The position numbers were made by a program, and so were the translations under genes. Below, piece by piece: positions 1-6,537 of a stretch of DNA of 13,316 nucleotides. The stretch lies in contig CAZJXA010000079.1 in assembly GCA_964549785.1 (NCBI GenBank), positions 1 to 13,316 on the forward strand, given 5' to 3'. How positions within the stretch are numbered: position 1 is the first letter of the stretch; the number at the start of each line of letters is the position of its first letter. The notes beneath the pieces are model-generated. The model was not told the origin of the DNA. It worked only from the letters and a program-made list of their open reading frames with translations, and made no database searches. Origin of the DNA: JBEIUO01 sp964549785. Lineage in GTDB: Bacteria; Planctomycetota; Phycisphaerae; Phycisphaerales; UBA1924.

Positions 1-1
1 C

Positions 2-685
2 CCCAGCCCCGAGATCAAACCCCGGCCCGCGCGTCGCCGCCTCCCGGATACGCGCCGGTCGATCACCCACAAGTTCAACGTCGCCGGTCACGAAGGCTAC
101 CTGAACGTCGGGCTCTATGACGACGGCCAACCCGGCGAACTTTTCATTACCATGAGCAAGGAAGGCTCGACGATCGGCGGCCTCATGGATTCGCTCGGGA
201 CGGCCACCAGCGTCTCGCTCCAGTACGGCGTGCCGATCAAGAGCCTTGTCGACAAGTTCAGCCACCAGCGCTTCGAGCCGGCCGGAATGACCGAGAACCG
301 CGACATCCCCTTCGCCAAAAGCCTCGTCGACTACATTTTCCGATGGCTCGGAATGCAGTTCATCCCCGGATACCGCGAGGAGCACGCGCCCCGCCGTTCG
401 GGTCCCGATCCGTCTGCGCTCTCGCCCGTCGCGGCCGCACCGATCGGCCTCATGAACCCCGACTCCGCCTTCGCAAAGAACCCCGCCGCCGCCCCGACTT
501 TGGCGTCTCCGCTGCTGCGGGCGCTCGCGCACACGGCAGAGTCCGCCTCGGTTTCCAGCACTCTCAGCGACTACATGGAGCGGGTCAGCGATGCGCCCGC
601 CTGCGACGTGTGCGGCAACGTCACCGTCCGCAGCGCATCCTGCTACAAGTGCCTCAATTGCGGCAACAGTCTGGGCTGCAGTTGA
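2..685 (+). CDS. nrdJ: Adenosylcobalamin-dependent (class II) ribonucleotide reductase, C-terminal part
   Basis: This enzyme reduces ribonucleotides to deoxyribonucleotides in the cytoplasm, using coenzyme B12 rather than oxygen to make its radical. Only the last 227 residues are present; the frame is open from base 2, so the start lies outside the window. Visible family features are the barrel-end block with GELFITMSKEGSTIGG (about residues 45-60) and the following GLMDSL, VPIKSLVDKF and FEPAGMT segments. A Pro/Ala-rich linker of roughly 80 residues comes next, then a terminal Cys-rich tail (CDVC, then CYKCLNCG and a final GCS). In class II NrdJ proteins this tail is a zinc-finger-like, redox-active element that re-reduces the active site. 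The long linker is consistent with a mobile tail. No gene follows on this strand for nearly 700 bases. Identity is secure; the partial nature is a window effect, not a mutation. Confidence 0.93.
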   Translation, partial: PSPEIKPRPARRRLPDTRRSITHKFNVAGHEGYLNVGLYDDGQPGELFITMSKEGSTIGGLMDSLGTATSVSLQYGVPIKSLVDKFSHQRFEPAGMTENRDIPFAKSLVDYIFRWLGMQFIPGYREEHAPRRSGPDPSALSPVAAAPIGLMNPDSAFAKNPAAAPTLASPLLRALAHTAESASVSSTLSDYMERVSDAPACDVCGNVTVRSASCYKCLNCGNSLGCS

Positions 686-706
686 TCGTCTGAACGTTGC
701 GCCATC

Positions 707-1062
707 CACGGGCAGAAACGAAGGAGGTCCATCGCCGGAGGCCATTGGAAGGCCATTGCCGGACATCGCATCACGAGCCAGGGGACGGCGCCACACGGAA
801 GTGCGCCGGAACCGGATTCTCAAAGGATGAGGATCGGTTCGATTTAACCAGCCCCACGCACCCGCACCCGTTTCATACGGTCGCTGATTTGGGAACACTC
901 TGACGCCGCTTTTTTCGGCGGTGTCCGGGAACCACTGAGCGGTCCGGTACCAAAGTCGGGACAAAGATCCGGCGGCGGCGACCAAGGAAAATGGGAGACG
1001 GGCGCAGCGATGTCCGATAAAATGCGCGTTCGTCGAAACGGCCTCCTTCGTTTCTGCTCGTG
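707..1062. repeat. Inverted repeat pair, 21 bp with 20 matches, bounding 356 bp
   Basis: Bases 707-727 and 1042-1062 are inverted copies of each other with a single mismatch (base 711 against 1058). The inner 15 bases, CAGAAACGAAGGAGG at 713-727, match perfectly. The arms enclose 314 bp with no gene. This could be a small non-autonomous transposable element (MITE-like), a long-range RNA hairpin in the nrdJ 3' region, or a pair of binding sites. I see no clear target-site duplication next to the arms, which weakens the transposon reading. No further copy was noticed elsewhere in the window. Confidence 0.7.
809..840 (+). terminator. Hairpin downstream of nrdJ, possible terminator or RNA element
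   Basis: The arms GAACCG(G)ATTCTCA and TGAGGATCGGTTC pair over 13 bp with one bulged G and one wobble around the loop AAGGA. It begins about 124 bases after the nrdJ stop. The tail that follows is GATTTAACC, not a T run, so it is a poor intrinsic terminator. It may instead protect the 3' end or belong to a structured RNA inside the inverted-repeat element. Confidence 0.4.
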
Positions 1063-1100
1063 AGAAGCCACTTCGGATCGCCATCCAAATCTAGTGTTTA

Positions 1101-1251
1101 TTCGGGAATGACTGGATGGGCCGGAGTGTTCATCGTCGATTTCCCGCATTTGTACCGGGAAGAATGTCGCTCTGAGGCATCGGATTGTCCATCCGTAGTG
1201 ATCGTAAGGACGAAAGAAAGTACATTCGGGAAGAAATCCGTATTTTTCCCG
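1101..1251. promoter_or_regulatory. Cluster of five CGGGAA/TTCCCG hexamers, candidate operator
   Basis: CGGGAA occurs at 1103-1108, 1156-1161 and 1227-1232, and its complement TTCCCG at 1141-1146 and 1246-1251. The pair at 1141-1161 forms an inverted repeat with a 9-bp spacer. The last copy abuts the possible -35 box of the next gene. Five copies within 150 bp just upstream of a gene looks like a regulator binding region. The regulator is unknown. Confidence 0.35.
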
Positions 1252-1279
1252 TGACAAGCGGCACGAAAGACGTTACGCT
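1251..1279 (+). promoter_or_regulatory. Candidate promoter for the first PEP-CTERM gene
   Basis: GTGACA (1251-1256) and TACGCT (1274-1279) are spaced by 17 bases and resemble a housekeeping-sigma promoter, with a good -35 and a weak -10. It would give a leader of about 85 bases. The G of TTCCCG at 1246-1251 overlaps the -35. Confidence 0.3.
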
Positions 1280-1370
1280 TGTGTTGCCCGAGAGAGGGCT
1301 TCGCTTCTGTGTATCCACATCCGCGTTGGGCGGGTGGCAGAACTAATACGAGTTTGGGAGGAGAGTTCAA

Positions 1371-2030
1371 ATGCGTTACGTCCTTGCTTTGGCCATTGCG
1401 GCGGGTGCAGCTGTTTCTGCGGCGTCAGCCCAGAATGAGTTGGTCACGTTCTCTTACGACGATCTTGCTGGCGCCTACACGGGCACCGCGGCAGGCGGGC
1501 TCTTTACGGCAATCGCCGTCGATAACGCCATCCTGCAGTCGCAGGGCGGCGCTTCGCGGGTTGAGCCGGTCGCCGGCAACGCGATCTTCGAGTCCGGCTT
1601 CGTCAGCGGCGCTAATTCGGCCGACTTCACCATCAGCCTCACCGTTGGCGCTGTCGCCATCGACGGCACCCGTCCGGGCGCCGGTTCCTTCGTCGCGACC
1701 GATGCCGACGGCGACACCATCACCGGCACCGTCGCGGGTAACTGGAGCCTCGTCGGTTCGTTCCTCGTCTTCGGCGGCGGAACCTCCGTCGTCCTCGCCG
1801 GTACCGAGTTCAACGGCACCGACCCTGTCTCGACCGACTGGGACATGGACCTCCCCGGCACCAATCCTTACGATGGCGCCATCGTTTCTCTCACCTTCGG
1901 TGCGAGCGACTTCTTCAACACCTCGTTCGCCGATCGTGCGACCGGCGTCGAAGGTCAGATCGTTCCCGCCCCCGGCGCTCTCGCTCTCATGGGCTTGGGT
2001 GGCTTGGTCGTCGGCCGCCGTCGCCGCTGA
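1371..2030 (+). CDS. Secreted PEP-CTERM-like protein, paralogue A (function unknown)
   Basis: The 219-residue product starts with a signal peptide of about 20 residues ending SAASA-Q and should be exported. It ends with a PEP-CTERM-type sorting signal at residues 198-219: VPAPG, a short hydrophobic helix, then RRRR. In known systems an exosortase cleaves at such a signal and the protein is anchored or released at the cell surface. The middle is Gly/Ala/Thr/Asp-rich and predicted beta-rich, with motifs SYDDLAGAY, GAGSFVATDADGDTI and FADRATG; I do not recognise a named domain. It is clearly paralogous to the gene at 3238-3930. The start is fixed by a strong GGAGGAGAG seven bases upstream of ATG. 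It is a single-gene unit with its own terminator. There are no cysteines in the mature part, as is common for surface proteins. Confidence 0.88.
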   Translation: MRYVLALAIAAGAAVSAASAQNELVTFSYDDLAGAYTGTAAGGLFTAIAVDNAILQSQGGASRVEPVAGNAIFESGFVSGANSADFTISLTVGAVAIDGTRPGAGSFVATDADGDTITGTVAGNWSLVGSFLVFGGGTSVVLAGTEFNGTDPVSTDWDMDLPGTNPYDGAIVSLTFGASDFFNTSFADRATGVEGQIVPAPGALALMGLGGLVVGRRRR

Positions 2031-2070
2031 ATCCAGCGACGTCTGCTGAAGTGACTCACGGAAAACTTCG

Positions 2071-2106
2071 AACGGACTCCAAAAAACTTTGGAGTCCGTT
2101 TTTTTT
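2071..2106 (+). terminator. Rho-independent terminator after PEP-CTERM gene A
   Basis: A perfect 13-bp stem (AACGGACTCCAAA at 2071-2083 with TTTGGAGTCCGTT at 2088-2100) closes a 4-base loop AAAC. The 3' arm runs into eight consecutive T from 2099 to 2106. It starts 40 bases after the stop codon. Confidence 0.93.
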
Positions 2107-3065
2107 CGTTGAGATTAAGAACGCGCTGATCACTGATTCTCGAGCGCCCCGCCCGCCGCCAGCATCCATGCCTCTGTCGAACCGGCGAACGTTGCTGGGA
2201 TCAATATGTGCCCGGACAATCGGTCTTCGGTTCGACCCGCGTCCGCAGCCAAGCCAATGGCCCTTCGCGGCAGATTCCGCCTTGGCCCAATCGCTTCAAC
2301 GCTCGCGCCCTGCGGCCCTGCGCGGGCGGGCGGGGGTCAATCCTCACATCAACCAGTTGGCCCCGCGATCTGTCCGCAGCGTCTTGGCGAGATTCCAGCC
2401 GCAGCCCGGCTGGAATGTCTGGGTCGCGTGTACGCGATCGTCGATCTCGCGGCAGAATGCCGGAGCGCCGATGCAGTCAGCGCCGGGCACGTAAAGAACG
2501 CGCACCCAGAATCCAAGAATCTGTTCGTCGGGGTGAAACCATGACCTTTGTACATCCGCTCTCCCGCCTCTTCTGCTGGGTCTGCTAGGGCGATCACGAA
2601 CCTGGGTCCATTTGAGCGTCTGCCCGCTCAGTGCTGCCCGTTGCCGCACTCGCTCCGAGTCACCCGGGGTTCGGAACACCCGCCGGCAATCCTGAATCGC
2701 GCGAAAATGGGTCCGAGATCTGCCGCGTCACGGGGTCTCTCAACAAAACACATGAAATCACTGGCTCGTGAAAAGGTTTTAACCCGGGGCGTCTAGGGTA
2801 ATCCCTTTCGCCTTTGCAGAACCTGAACTGGCCAGCGATCTGCCAATCCGCGCCCGGACCATTATCTGACCACAACTGTTTGCCGAATGAGTACTTGCAA
2901 CGATCGACGGCGATTCGAGAGCACAATCTCGCAAGCATTCACGGGTTTTCCAGTGCTAAATCCGCGTCGTCGGTGAGTCTAGGGAAGGCTACCTAGTCAC
3001 CGGAAGTTGAGAATTCTCTTCATCTGGGGATCCGTAAGTCGTCCGGTTCCGAAAGAAAAGGGGTG
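2107..3065. other. Long spacer without a convincing gene
   Basis: Nearly 1 kb separates the terminator of gene A from the promoter region of gene B. Small open frames exist on both strands but lack ribosome binding sites and known motifs. The most protein-like stretch is on the minus strand, about 2537 down to 2344, ending WNLAKTLRTDRGANWLM then TGA. It has a balanced amino-acid composition and could be a gene remnant, but it has no usable start. A 10-bp palindrome GAGAATTCTC lies at 3009-3018. Confidence 0.5.
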
Positions 3066-3083
3066 ACAGACGGCACAGACGGC
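3066..3083 (+). repeat. Tandem 9-bp repeat upstream of the gene B promoter
   Basis: ACAGACGGC occurs twice in direct succession, at 3066-3074 and 3075-3083. It ends about 32 bases before the -35 hexamer of the gene B promoter, a position where an activator could bind. It could also be a chance duplication. Confidence 0.5.
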
Positions 3084-3115
3084 TCAGAAATTTCGTGCAA
3101 GAGCAAACTTTTCTG

Positions 3116-3144
3116 TTGACATCTGGTTCGGAATGTGACACACT
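3116..3144 (+). promoter_or_regulatory. Candidate promoter for PEP-CTERM gene B
   Basis: A consensus -35, TTGACA (3116-3121), is followed after 17 bases by CACACT (3139-3144) as a weak -10. Transcription from here would give an approximately 85-base leader that contains two hairpins before the ribosome binding site. Confidence 0.5.
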
Positions 3145-3151
3145 ATGGGGG

Positions 3152-3213
3152 TCAGGGACTGAGACACCCTGATTCTGTTTCATAAGGGAGATCTTCATCC
3201 AGTTCGGGTGAAG
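3152..3213 (+). promoter_or_regulatory. Structured 5' leader with two hairpins
   Basis: The first hairpin pairs TCAGGG (3152-3157) with CCCTGA (3167-3172) around a 9-base loop. The second pairs CTTCATCC (3193-3200) with GGGTGAAG (3206-3213), with one wobble, around AGTTC. The ribosome binding site AGGAGAGGA follows unpaired. The leader could stabilise the mRNA or regulate translation; no known riboswitch class is recognised. Confidence 0.4.
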
Positions 3214-3237
3214 CCACAAAGGGAAGAGGAGAGGACT

Positions 3238-3930
3238 ATGTCAATTCGTATCGGTAAGTCAGTTGCTGCTCTGGCCATCACGGCCGGCGGGCTTTTCGCT
3301 TCGGCGGCTTCCGCTGATGTCGTTCTTGTGTCCATGTCGTACGACGATCTGTCTGGCTCGTACAGCACCGTATCGGGTAACTTCACGGCCCTCGCCGTGG
3401 ATCAGCCCAATCTGCGGTCGTACGCCGACGTGTCGCGCTTAGTCGCGACTCCGGGCAACGCCTCGTTCGCCCCAGGCTTCGTCAGCCAGGCCGATGATGC
3501 CGCGTTCGGCCTTACTATCAGCGTTGGCGCCCTGAACGTCAACAACACCCGTAACGGCGCCGGTTCATTCACCGCGACCGATGCGAACGGCGACACCATC
3601 GTCGGCGCCGTGAACGGCACTTGGATCAACCTCGGCTTCGGCTTCGTCCAGTTCCAGGGCGTCCTGACCCAAGTGTTCCTCAACGACAACGGCATCCAGG
3701 ACGGCCTGTTCAACGGCTCCAACGGTGGTTCTTGGAACCTTAACCTCCCCGCCGCCGCTCCGTACACCGGGGCCTTGGTTCAGCTGACCCTCGGTGCGAA
3801 CGGCTTCTTCTCCCGCGACTTCACAAACCGCGCCACCGGCCTCTCGGCCCAGATTGTTCCCACCCCGGGAACTGCGGCTCTCCTCGGCCTCGGCGGTCTC
3901 GCGATGGTCACCCGTCGCCGCGCCCGCTAA
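3238..3930 (+). CDS. Secreted PEP-CTERM-like protein, paralogue B (function unknown)
   Basis: The 230-residue product has an N-terminal signal peptide (cleavage likely after SAASA, near residue 23) and a C-terminal sorting signal at 207-230: VPTPG, a hydrophobic stretch with LLGLGGL, then RRRAR. The central region aligns with paralogue A throughout. Shared blocks include SYDDL-G-Y, the AVD segment, GFVS, GAGSF-ATDA-GDTI, a Trp after it, PY-GA and RATG before the sorting signal. The pair therefore arose by duplication. I know of no assigned function; the even, repetitive Gly/Asn/Asp/Thr composition suggests a beta-sandwich surface protein. The ATG at 3238 is preferred because AGGAGAGGA lies just upstream; an in-frame GTG at 3208 lies inside the leader hairpin and lacks such a site. 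Confidence 0.88.
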   Translation: MSIRIGKSVAALAITAGGLFASAASADVVLVSMSYDDLSGSYSTVSGNFTALAVDQPNLRSYADVSRLVATPGNASFAPGFVSQADDAAFGLTISVGALNVNNTRNGAGSFTATDANGDTIVGAVNGTWINLGFGFVQFQGVLTQVFLNDNGIQDGLFNGSNGGSWNLNLPAAAPYTGALVQLTLGANGFFSRDFTNRATGLSAQIVPTPGTAALLGLGGLAMVTRRRAR

Positions 3931-4006
3931 ACCGTTCTTCGCGGCAGCCAACCGGCCTTCCGGTCCGATTGAGATCACTTTCTACGATCTCCCCAAAGTT
4001 CTCAAG

Positions 4007-4036
4007 GCCCTCGGCACACGCCGGGGGCTTTTTTTT
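4007..4036 (+). terminator. Rho-independent terminator after PEP-CTERM gene B
   Basis: GCCCTCGGC (4007-4015) pairs with GCCGGGGGC (4020-4028), one wobble, around ACAC and is followed by eight T. It isolates gene B from mdh downstream. Confidence 0.92.
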
Positions 4037-4226
4037 AGTCGCCGCGATTCACGCCCAAGTTCACTCAGCCCCGAGAACAACCGAGGTCTTGCGAGCCGGT
4101 TCGCTTCACCACGGTGAGTCCGCCGCACACTTTGAGTGTGACCCGTTGCTCCCAATCCCCATCGCGGCACGGCTAGTATTCGGCCCGATTTTTAGAGACC
4201 TCCAAAACCCACAGGGAAACACGCAC

Positions 4227-5216
4227 ATGGCGACCGGCCGGGCAAAGATCAGCATTATCGGTTCGGGCAACATCGGCGGCGAATGTGCCCGTTCCATCGC
4301 CATGAAGGAACTCGGCGACGTCGTCCTGCTCGACATCCCCATCAAAGACAAACCCGAACTTCACATGCCCAAGGGCAAGGCTCTTGACCTCGCGTGTTGT
4401 GGACCCGTCGAGAAGTTCGACGCCACAATCACCGGCTCGTTCGATTACAGCGACATCGCCGGTTCCGACGTCGTCATCGTCACGGCCGGAGTTCCCCGCA
4501 AGCCCGGTCAGTCGCGCGACGACCTCGTCGCGATCAACGCCGGCATCGTCAAGAGCGTCGCGACCAGCATCAAGCAGCACGCCCCCAACGCCTGCGTCAT
4601 CGTCGTCAGCAACCCCCTCGATGCCATGGTCTATGTCATGTGGAAAGTCACCGGGTTCCCGGCCACCCGAGTGCTCGGCCAGGCCGGCGCTCTCGATGTC
4701 GCCCGCTACAAAACCTTCCTTGCCATGGAACTTGGCGTCAGCGTCGAAGACATCCAAGGCCTCCTGTTGGGCGGCCACGGCGACGACATGGTCCCTCTCC
4801 CCCGCCTTACCAGCGTCAACGGCATCCCGGTCCAGGATCTCCTCTCCGCGGAAAAGATCCAGGCCTGCGTCGATCGCGCCAAGGCCGGCGGCGGCGAGGT
4901 CGTCAAACTTATGGGCACCAGCGCGTGGTACGCGCCGAGCGCCGGCACCGTCGAGATGGTCGAGGCCATCGTCCGCGACAAGAAGCGCGTGATCCCCTGC
5001 GCCGCATTCTGCGACAAGGAGTTCGGGGTCGCGGCGTCCAACGGCGGCAAGGGGCTCTTCGTCGGTGTCCCCTGCGTTCTCGGGAAAAACGGTGTCGAGA
5101 AAATCATCACCTTCAAGATGAACGACGACGAGCAGAAGTCCATGAACGAATCCATCAGCCACGTCAAAGACCTGATCGGCGCTACCGTCAAATTGTTCCC
5201 CGACCTCGCCGCCTGA
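4227..5216 (+). CDS. mdh: Malate dehydrogenase (LDH-like, NAD-dependent)
   Basis: This cytoplasmic TCA-cycle enzyme interconverts malate and oxaloacetate with NAD. At 329 residues it is close to the usual length of the LDH-like MDH class. Visible features are the Rossmann loop GSGNIGG (12-18) and Asp36 at the end of the second strand, which favours NAD over NADP. The substrate loop AGVPRKPGQSRDDL has Arg91 and Arg97. SNPLDAM follows at 128-134, then the Asp157/Arg160 pair in LDVAR and catalytic His184 in GGHGDDMVPL. The usual Met of the PRKPGMSRDDL loop is Gln95 here; Gln at this position is the residue linked to pyruvate preference in LDHs, but the basic loop context (Arg91) is that of an MDH. 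The ATG at 4227 is chosen because the protein begins just before the first strand; its ribosome binding site (ACAGGGA) is weak. An 84-base gap separates it from the FKBP gene, so co-transcription is possible. Confidence 0.95.
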   Translation: MATGRAKISIIGSGNIGGECARSIAMKELGDVVLLDIPIKDKPELHMPKGKALDLACCGPVEKFDATITGSFDYSDIAGSDVVIVTAGVPRKPGQSRDDLVAINAGIVKSVATSIKQHAPNACVIVVSNPLDAMVYVMWKVTGFPATRVLGQAGALDVARYKTFLAMELGVSVEDIQGLLLGGHGDDMVPLPRLTSVNGIPVQDLLSAEKIQACVDRAKAGGGEVVKLMGTSAWYAPSAGTVEMVEAIVRDKKRVIPCAAFCDKEFGVAASNGGKGLFVGVPCVLGKNGVEKIITFKMNDDEQKSMNESISHVKDLIGATVKLFPDLAA

Positions 5217-5300
5217 AAATCAAAGTCGCGGGTCCGGCGATGCACATCCGCCTGCCAAACCCGCCTGTCACCCGTCCAATCACGAAAGGATTTTTCTCCG

Positions 5301-6446
5301 ATGCTCACGAAATCCCTCTTGCTGGCACTCTCCGCCGGGCTCGCGCTCGCGCTCCCCGGTTTCTCTCCCAGCGCCTCCGCCCAGGACGTCGCGATCGAAA
5401 AAGTCGACGCCTCTCAGGCCCCGCGCCTGCCCCCCAGTTTCGATAAGCCCGAGATGCAACGCATCGCCGAGATGCTCACCGGTTCGTGGAAGGCCACCAT
5501 CGCGGACATGGGCGGCGCCACCAAGGACGTGGTCCTGAGCTTCGCCCCCGTCCGCATCGAAGGGTTGCCCAACACCGTCTTCGCCGAAACCTCCGAGGCC
5601 GCCGCCCTCAACCGCCCGTTCCGGCAGGAAATTCTTCAGCTCTACCAAGCCGCCGACGGCCTCCGAATCCGCACCTTGGAGCCCCGACGCACCCGCGCCT
5701 ACATGGGCAACCTGGCCGGCCTCTGGGCCGCCCCCGCGGCGTTCCCCCAGCTCTCCGCCGACGATCTCGTCGCCACGCTCGACTACGTCGTGACGGTCGC
5801 GGGAGACGGCTTCACTGCCAAGACACCGCACCCCTATCCCACCGCCAACGGCGGCGCGTTCAATATGTCGTCGGAAGTGAAGATGTCCGGCAACTCGCTC
5901 ATGATCGCCGATCGCGGCATGCGCGCCGATGGCCAAGCCGCGTGGGGGCCCGCAAGCGGAGCCTTCGACACGTTCACCAAGTTTGATCCCGGCGTCAAGG
6001 TCACCGACATGGGCTCGGGGCTCTACGTCCTCGATTTCAAGCCCACCACCGGCGAGCCCGCCAAGCAGGGCGACCTCGTGAAGTGTCACTACGCCGGCTA
6101 TCTCGAGAGCGGCCAGACCTTCGATTCCTCGTATGACCGCGGCACGCCCTTCACCTATCCCCACGGCCAGCCCCTCATCGAAGGCTGGAACAAAGCCATG
6201 AGCGACGTCAGCAAAGGCGCTGTCCGCCGCCTCATCATCCCCGGGCCGATGGCCTATCCGGGCGGCCGCAAGCCCATTATCCCCGCCAACGCCACGCTCA
6301 TCTTCGACATCGAAGTGCTTGATATCACCCCGCCGCCGGCCCCGCCCGTCGCCGCCACGCCCGAGATGAGCAACACCAACCCGGACCCGACCGGTGCCAA
6401 GCCGGCGTCACAACCGGCGCAGCCCGAACAGAGTCAGCCCAAGTAA
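5301..6446 (+). CDS. Exported CpcT/CpeT-like domain fused to FKBP-type peptidyl-prolyl isomerase
   Basis: The 381-residue protein has a signal peptide (cleavage near SASA-Q, residues 24-28), two domains and a Pro/Gln-rich tail. Residues about 52-230 resemble the CpcT/CpeT family, whose members attach bilin pigments in cyanobacteria. The matches are the early MLTGSW, LNRPFRQEILQLY (103-115), the LSADDL segment (151-156), and the late ADGQAAWGPASGAFDTF block (209-225). Residues 238-343 are an FKBP domain: CHYAGYLESGQTFDSSYDRG, the pocket Trp in EGWNKAM, and IIPANATLIFDIEVL. FKBPs speed proline isomerisation during folding, here presumably in the periplasm. A bilin lyase role is not implied, as no phycobiliprotein context is seen. 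A GAAAGGA site lies 11 bases before the ATG. A terminator follows, so dnaJ is separate. Confidence 0.88.
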   Translation: MLTKSLLLALSAGLALALPGFSPSASAQDVAIEKVDASQAPRLPPSFDKPEMQRIAEMLTGSWKATIADMGGATKDVVLSFAPVRIEGLPNTVFAETSEAAALNRPFRQEILQLYQAADGLRIRTLEPRRTRAYMGNLAGLWAAPAAFPQLSADDLVATLDYVVTVAGDGFTAKTPHPYPTANGGAFNMSSEVKMSGNSLMIADRGMRADGQAAWGPASGAFDTFTKFDPGVKVTDMGSGLYVLDFKPTTGEPAKQGDLVKCHYAGYLESGQTFDSSYDRGTPFTYPHGQPLIEGWNKAMSDVSKGAVRRLIIPGPMAYPGGRKPIIPANATLIFDIEVLDITPPPAPPVAATPEMSNTNPDPTGAKPASQPAQPEQSQPK

Positions 6447-6472
6447 CCGTCGATCAACTCCGCATCGCTCCC

Positions 6473-6501
6473 AAGGGGCGCCGCCTGCCGGCGTCCTTTT
6501 T
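6473..6501 (+). terminator. Rho-independent terminator after the FKBP gene
   Basis: GGGCGCCG (6476-6483) pairs with CGGCGTCC (6489-6496), one wobble, around CCTGC, and the stem can extend by AAG/TTT. Five T follow (6497-6501). It lies 26 bases after the FKBP stop and 36 before the dnaJ-like start. Confidence 0.8.
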
Positions 6502-6537
6502 CATGCGCGGGCCACCGCGCGCTACGATCCTCCCACC

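Larger units (their letters stand above)
686..1370. other. Non-coding spacer between nrdJ and the first PEP-CTERM gene
   Basis: I see no convincing gene in these 685 bases. The open frames on both strands have compositions rich in Arg, Pro and Ser and no recognisable motif or ribosome binding site. The spacer does hold organised non-coding structure: a long inverted repeat pair, a hairpin at 809-840, a direct repeat AGGCCATTG at 739-747 and 750-758, a small hairpin CGCCG/CGGCG around a T-rich loop near 903-920, and the hexamer cluster and promoter candidate listed separately. Confidence 0.6.

Noticed and set aside
828..850. GGTTCGATT resembling a tRNA T-loop
   Set aside because: The stem around it belongs to the hairpin at 809-840 and no acceptor, D or anticodon arm can be built.
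844..1257. 137-residue minus-strand open frame in the nrdJ downstream spacer
   Set aside because: No ribosome binding site, no recognisable motif and composition rich in Arg, Ser and Pro; it also runs across one arm of the inverted repeat.
4173..5162. 329-residue open frame on the minus strand opposite mdh
   Set aside because: It mirrors the strongly supported mdh gene, has Asp/Gly/Val-rich low-complexity content and no family motif; it is a by-product of GC-rich codon use.
5280..6164. 294-residue minus-strand open frame opposite the FKBP gene
   Set aside because: Gly/Glu/Val-rich shadow of a gene with two recognised domains.
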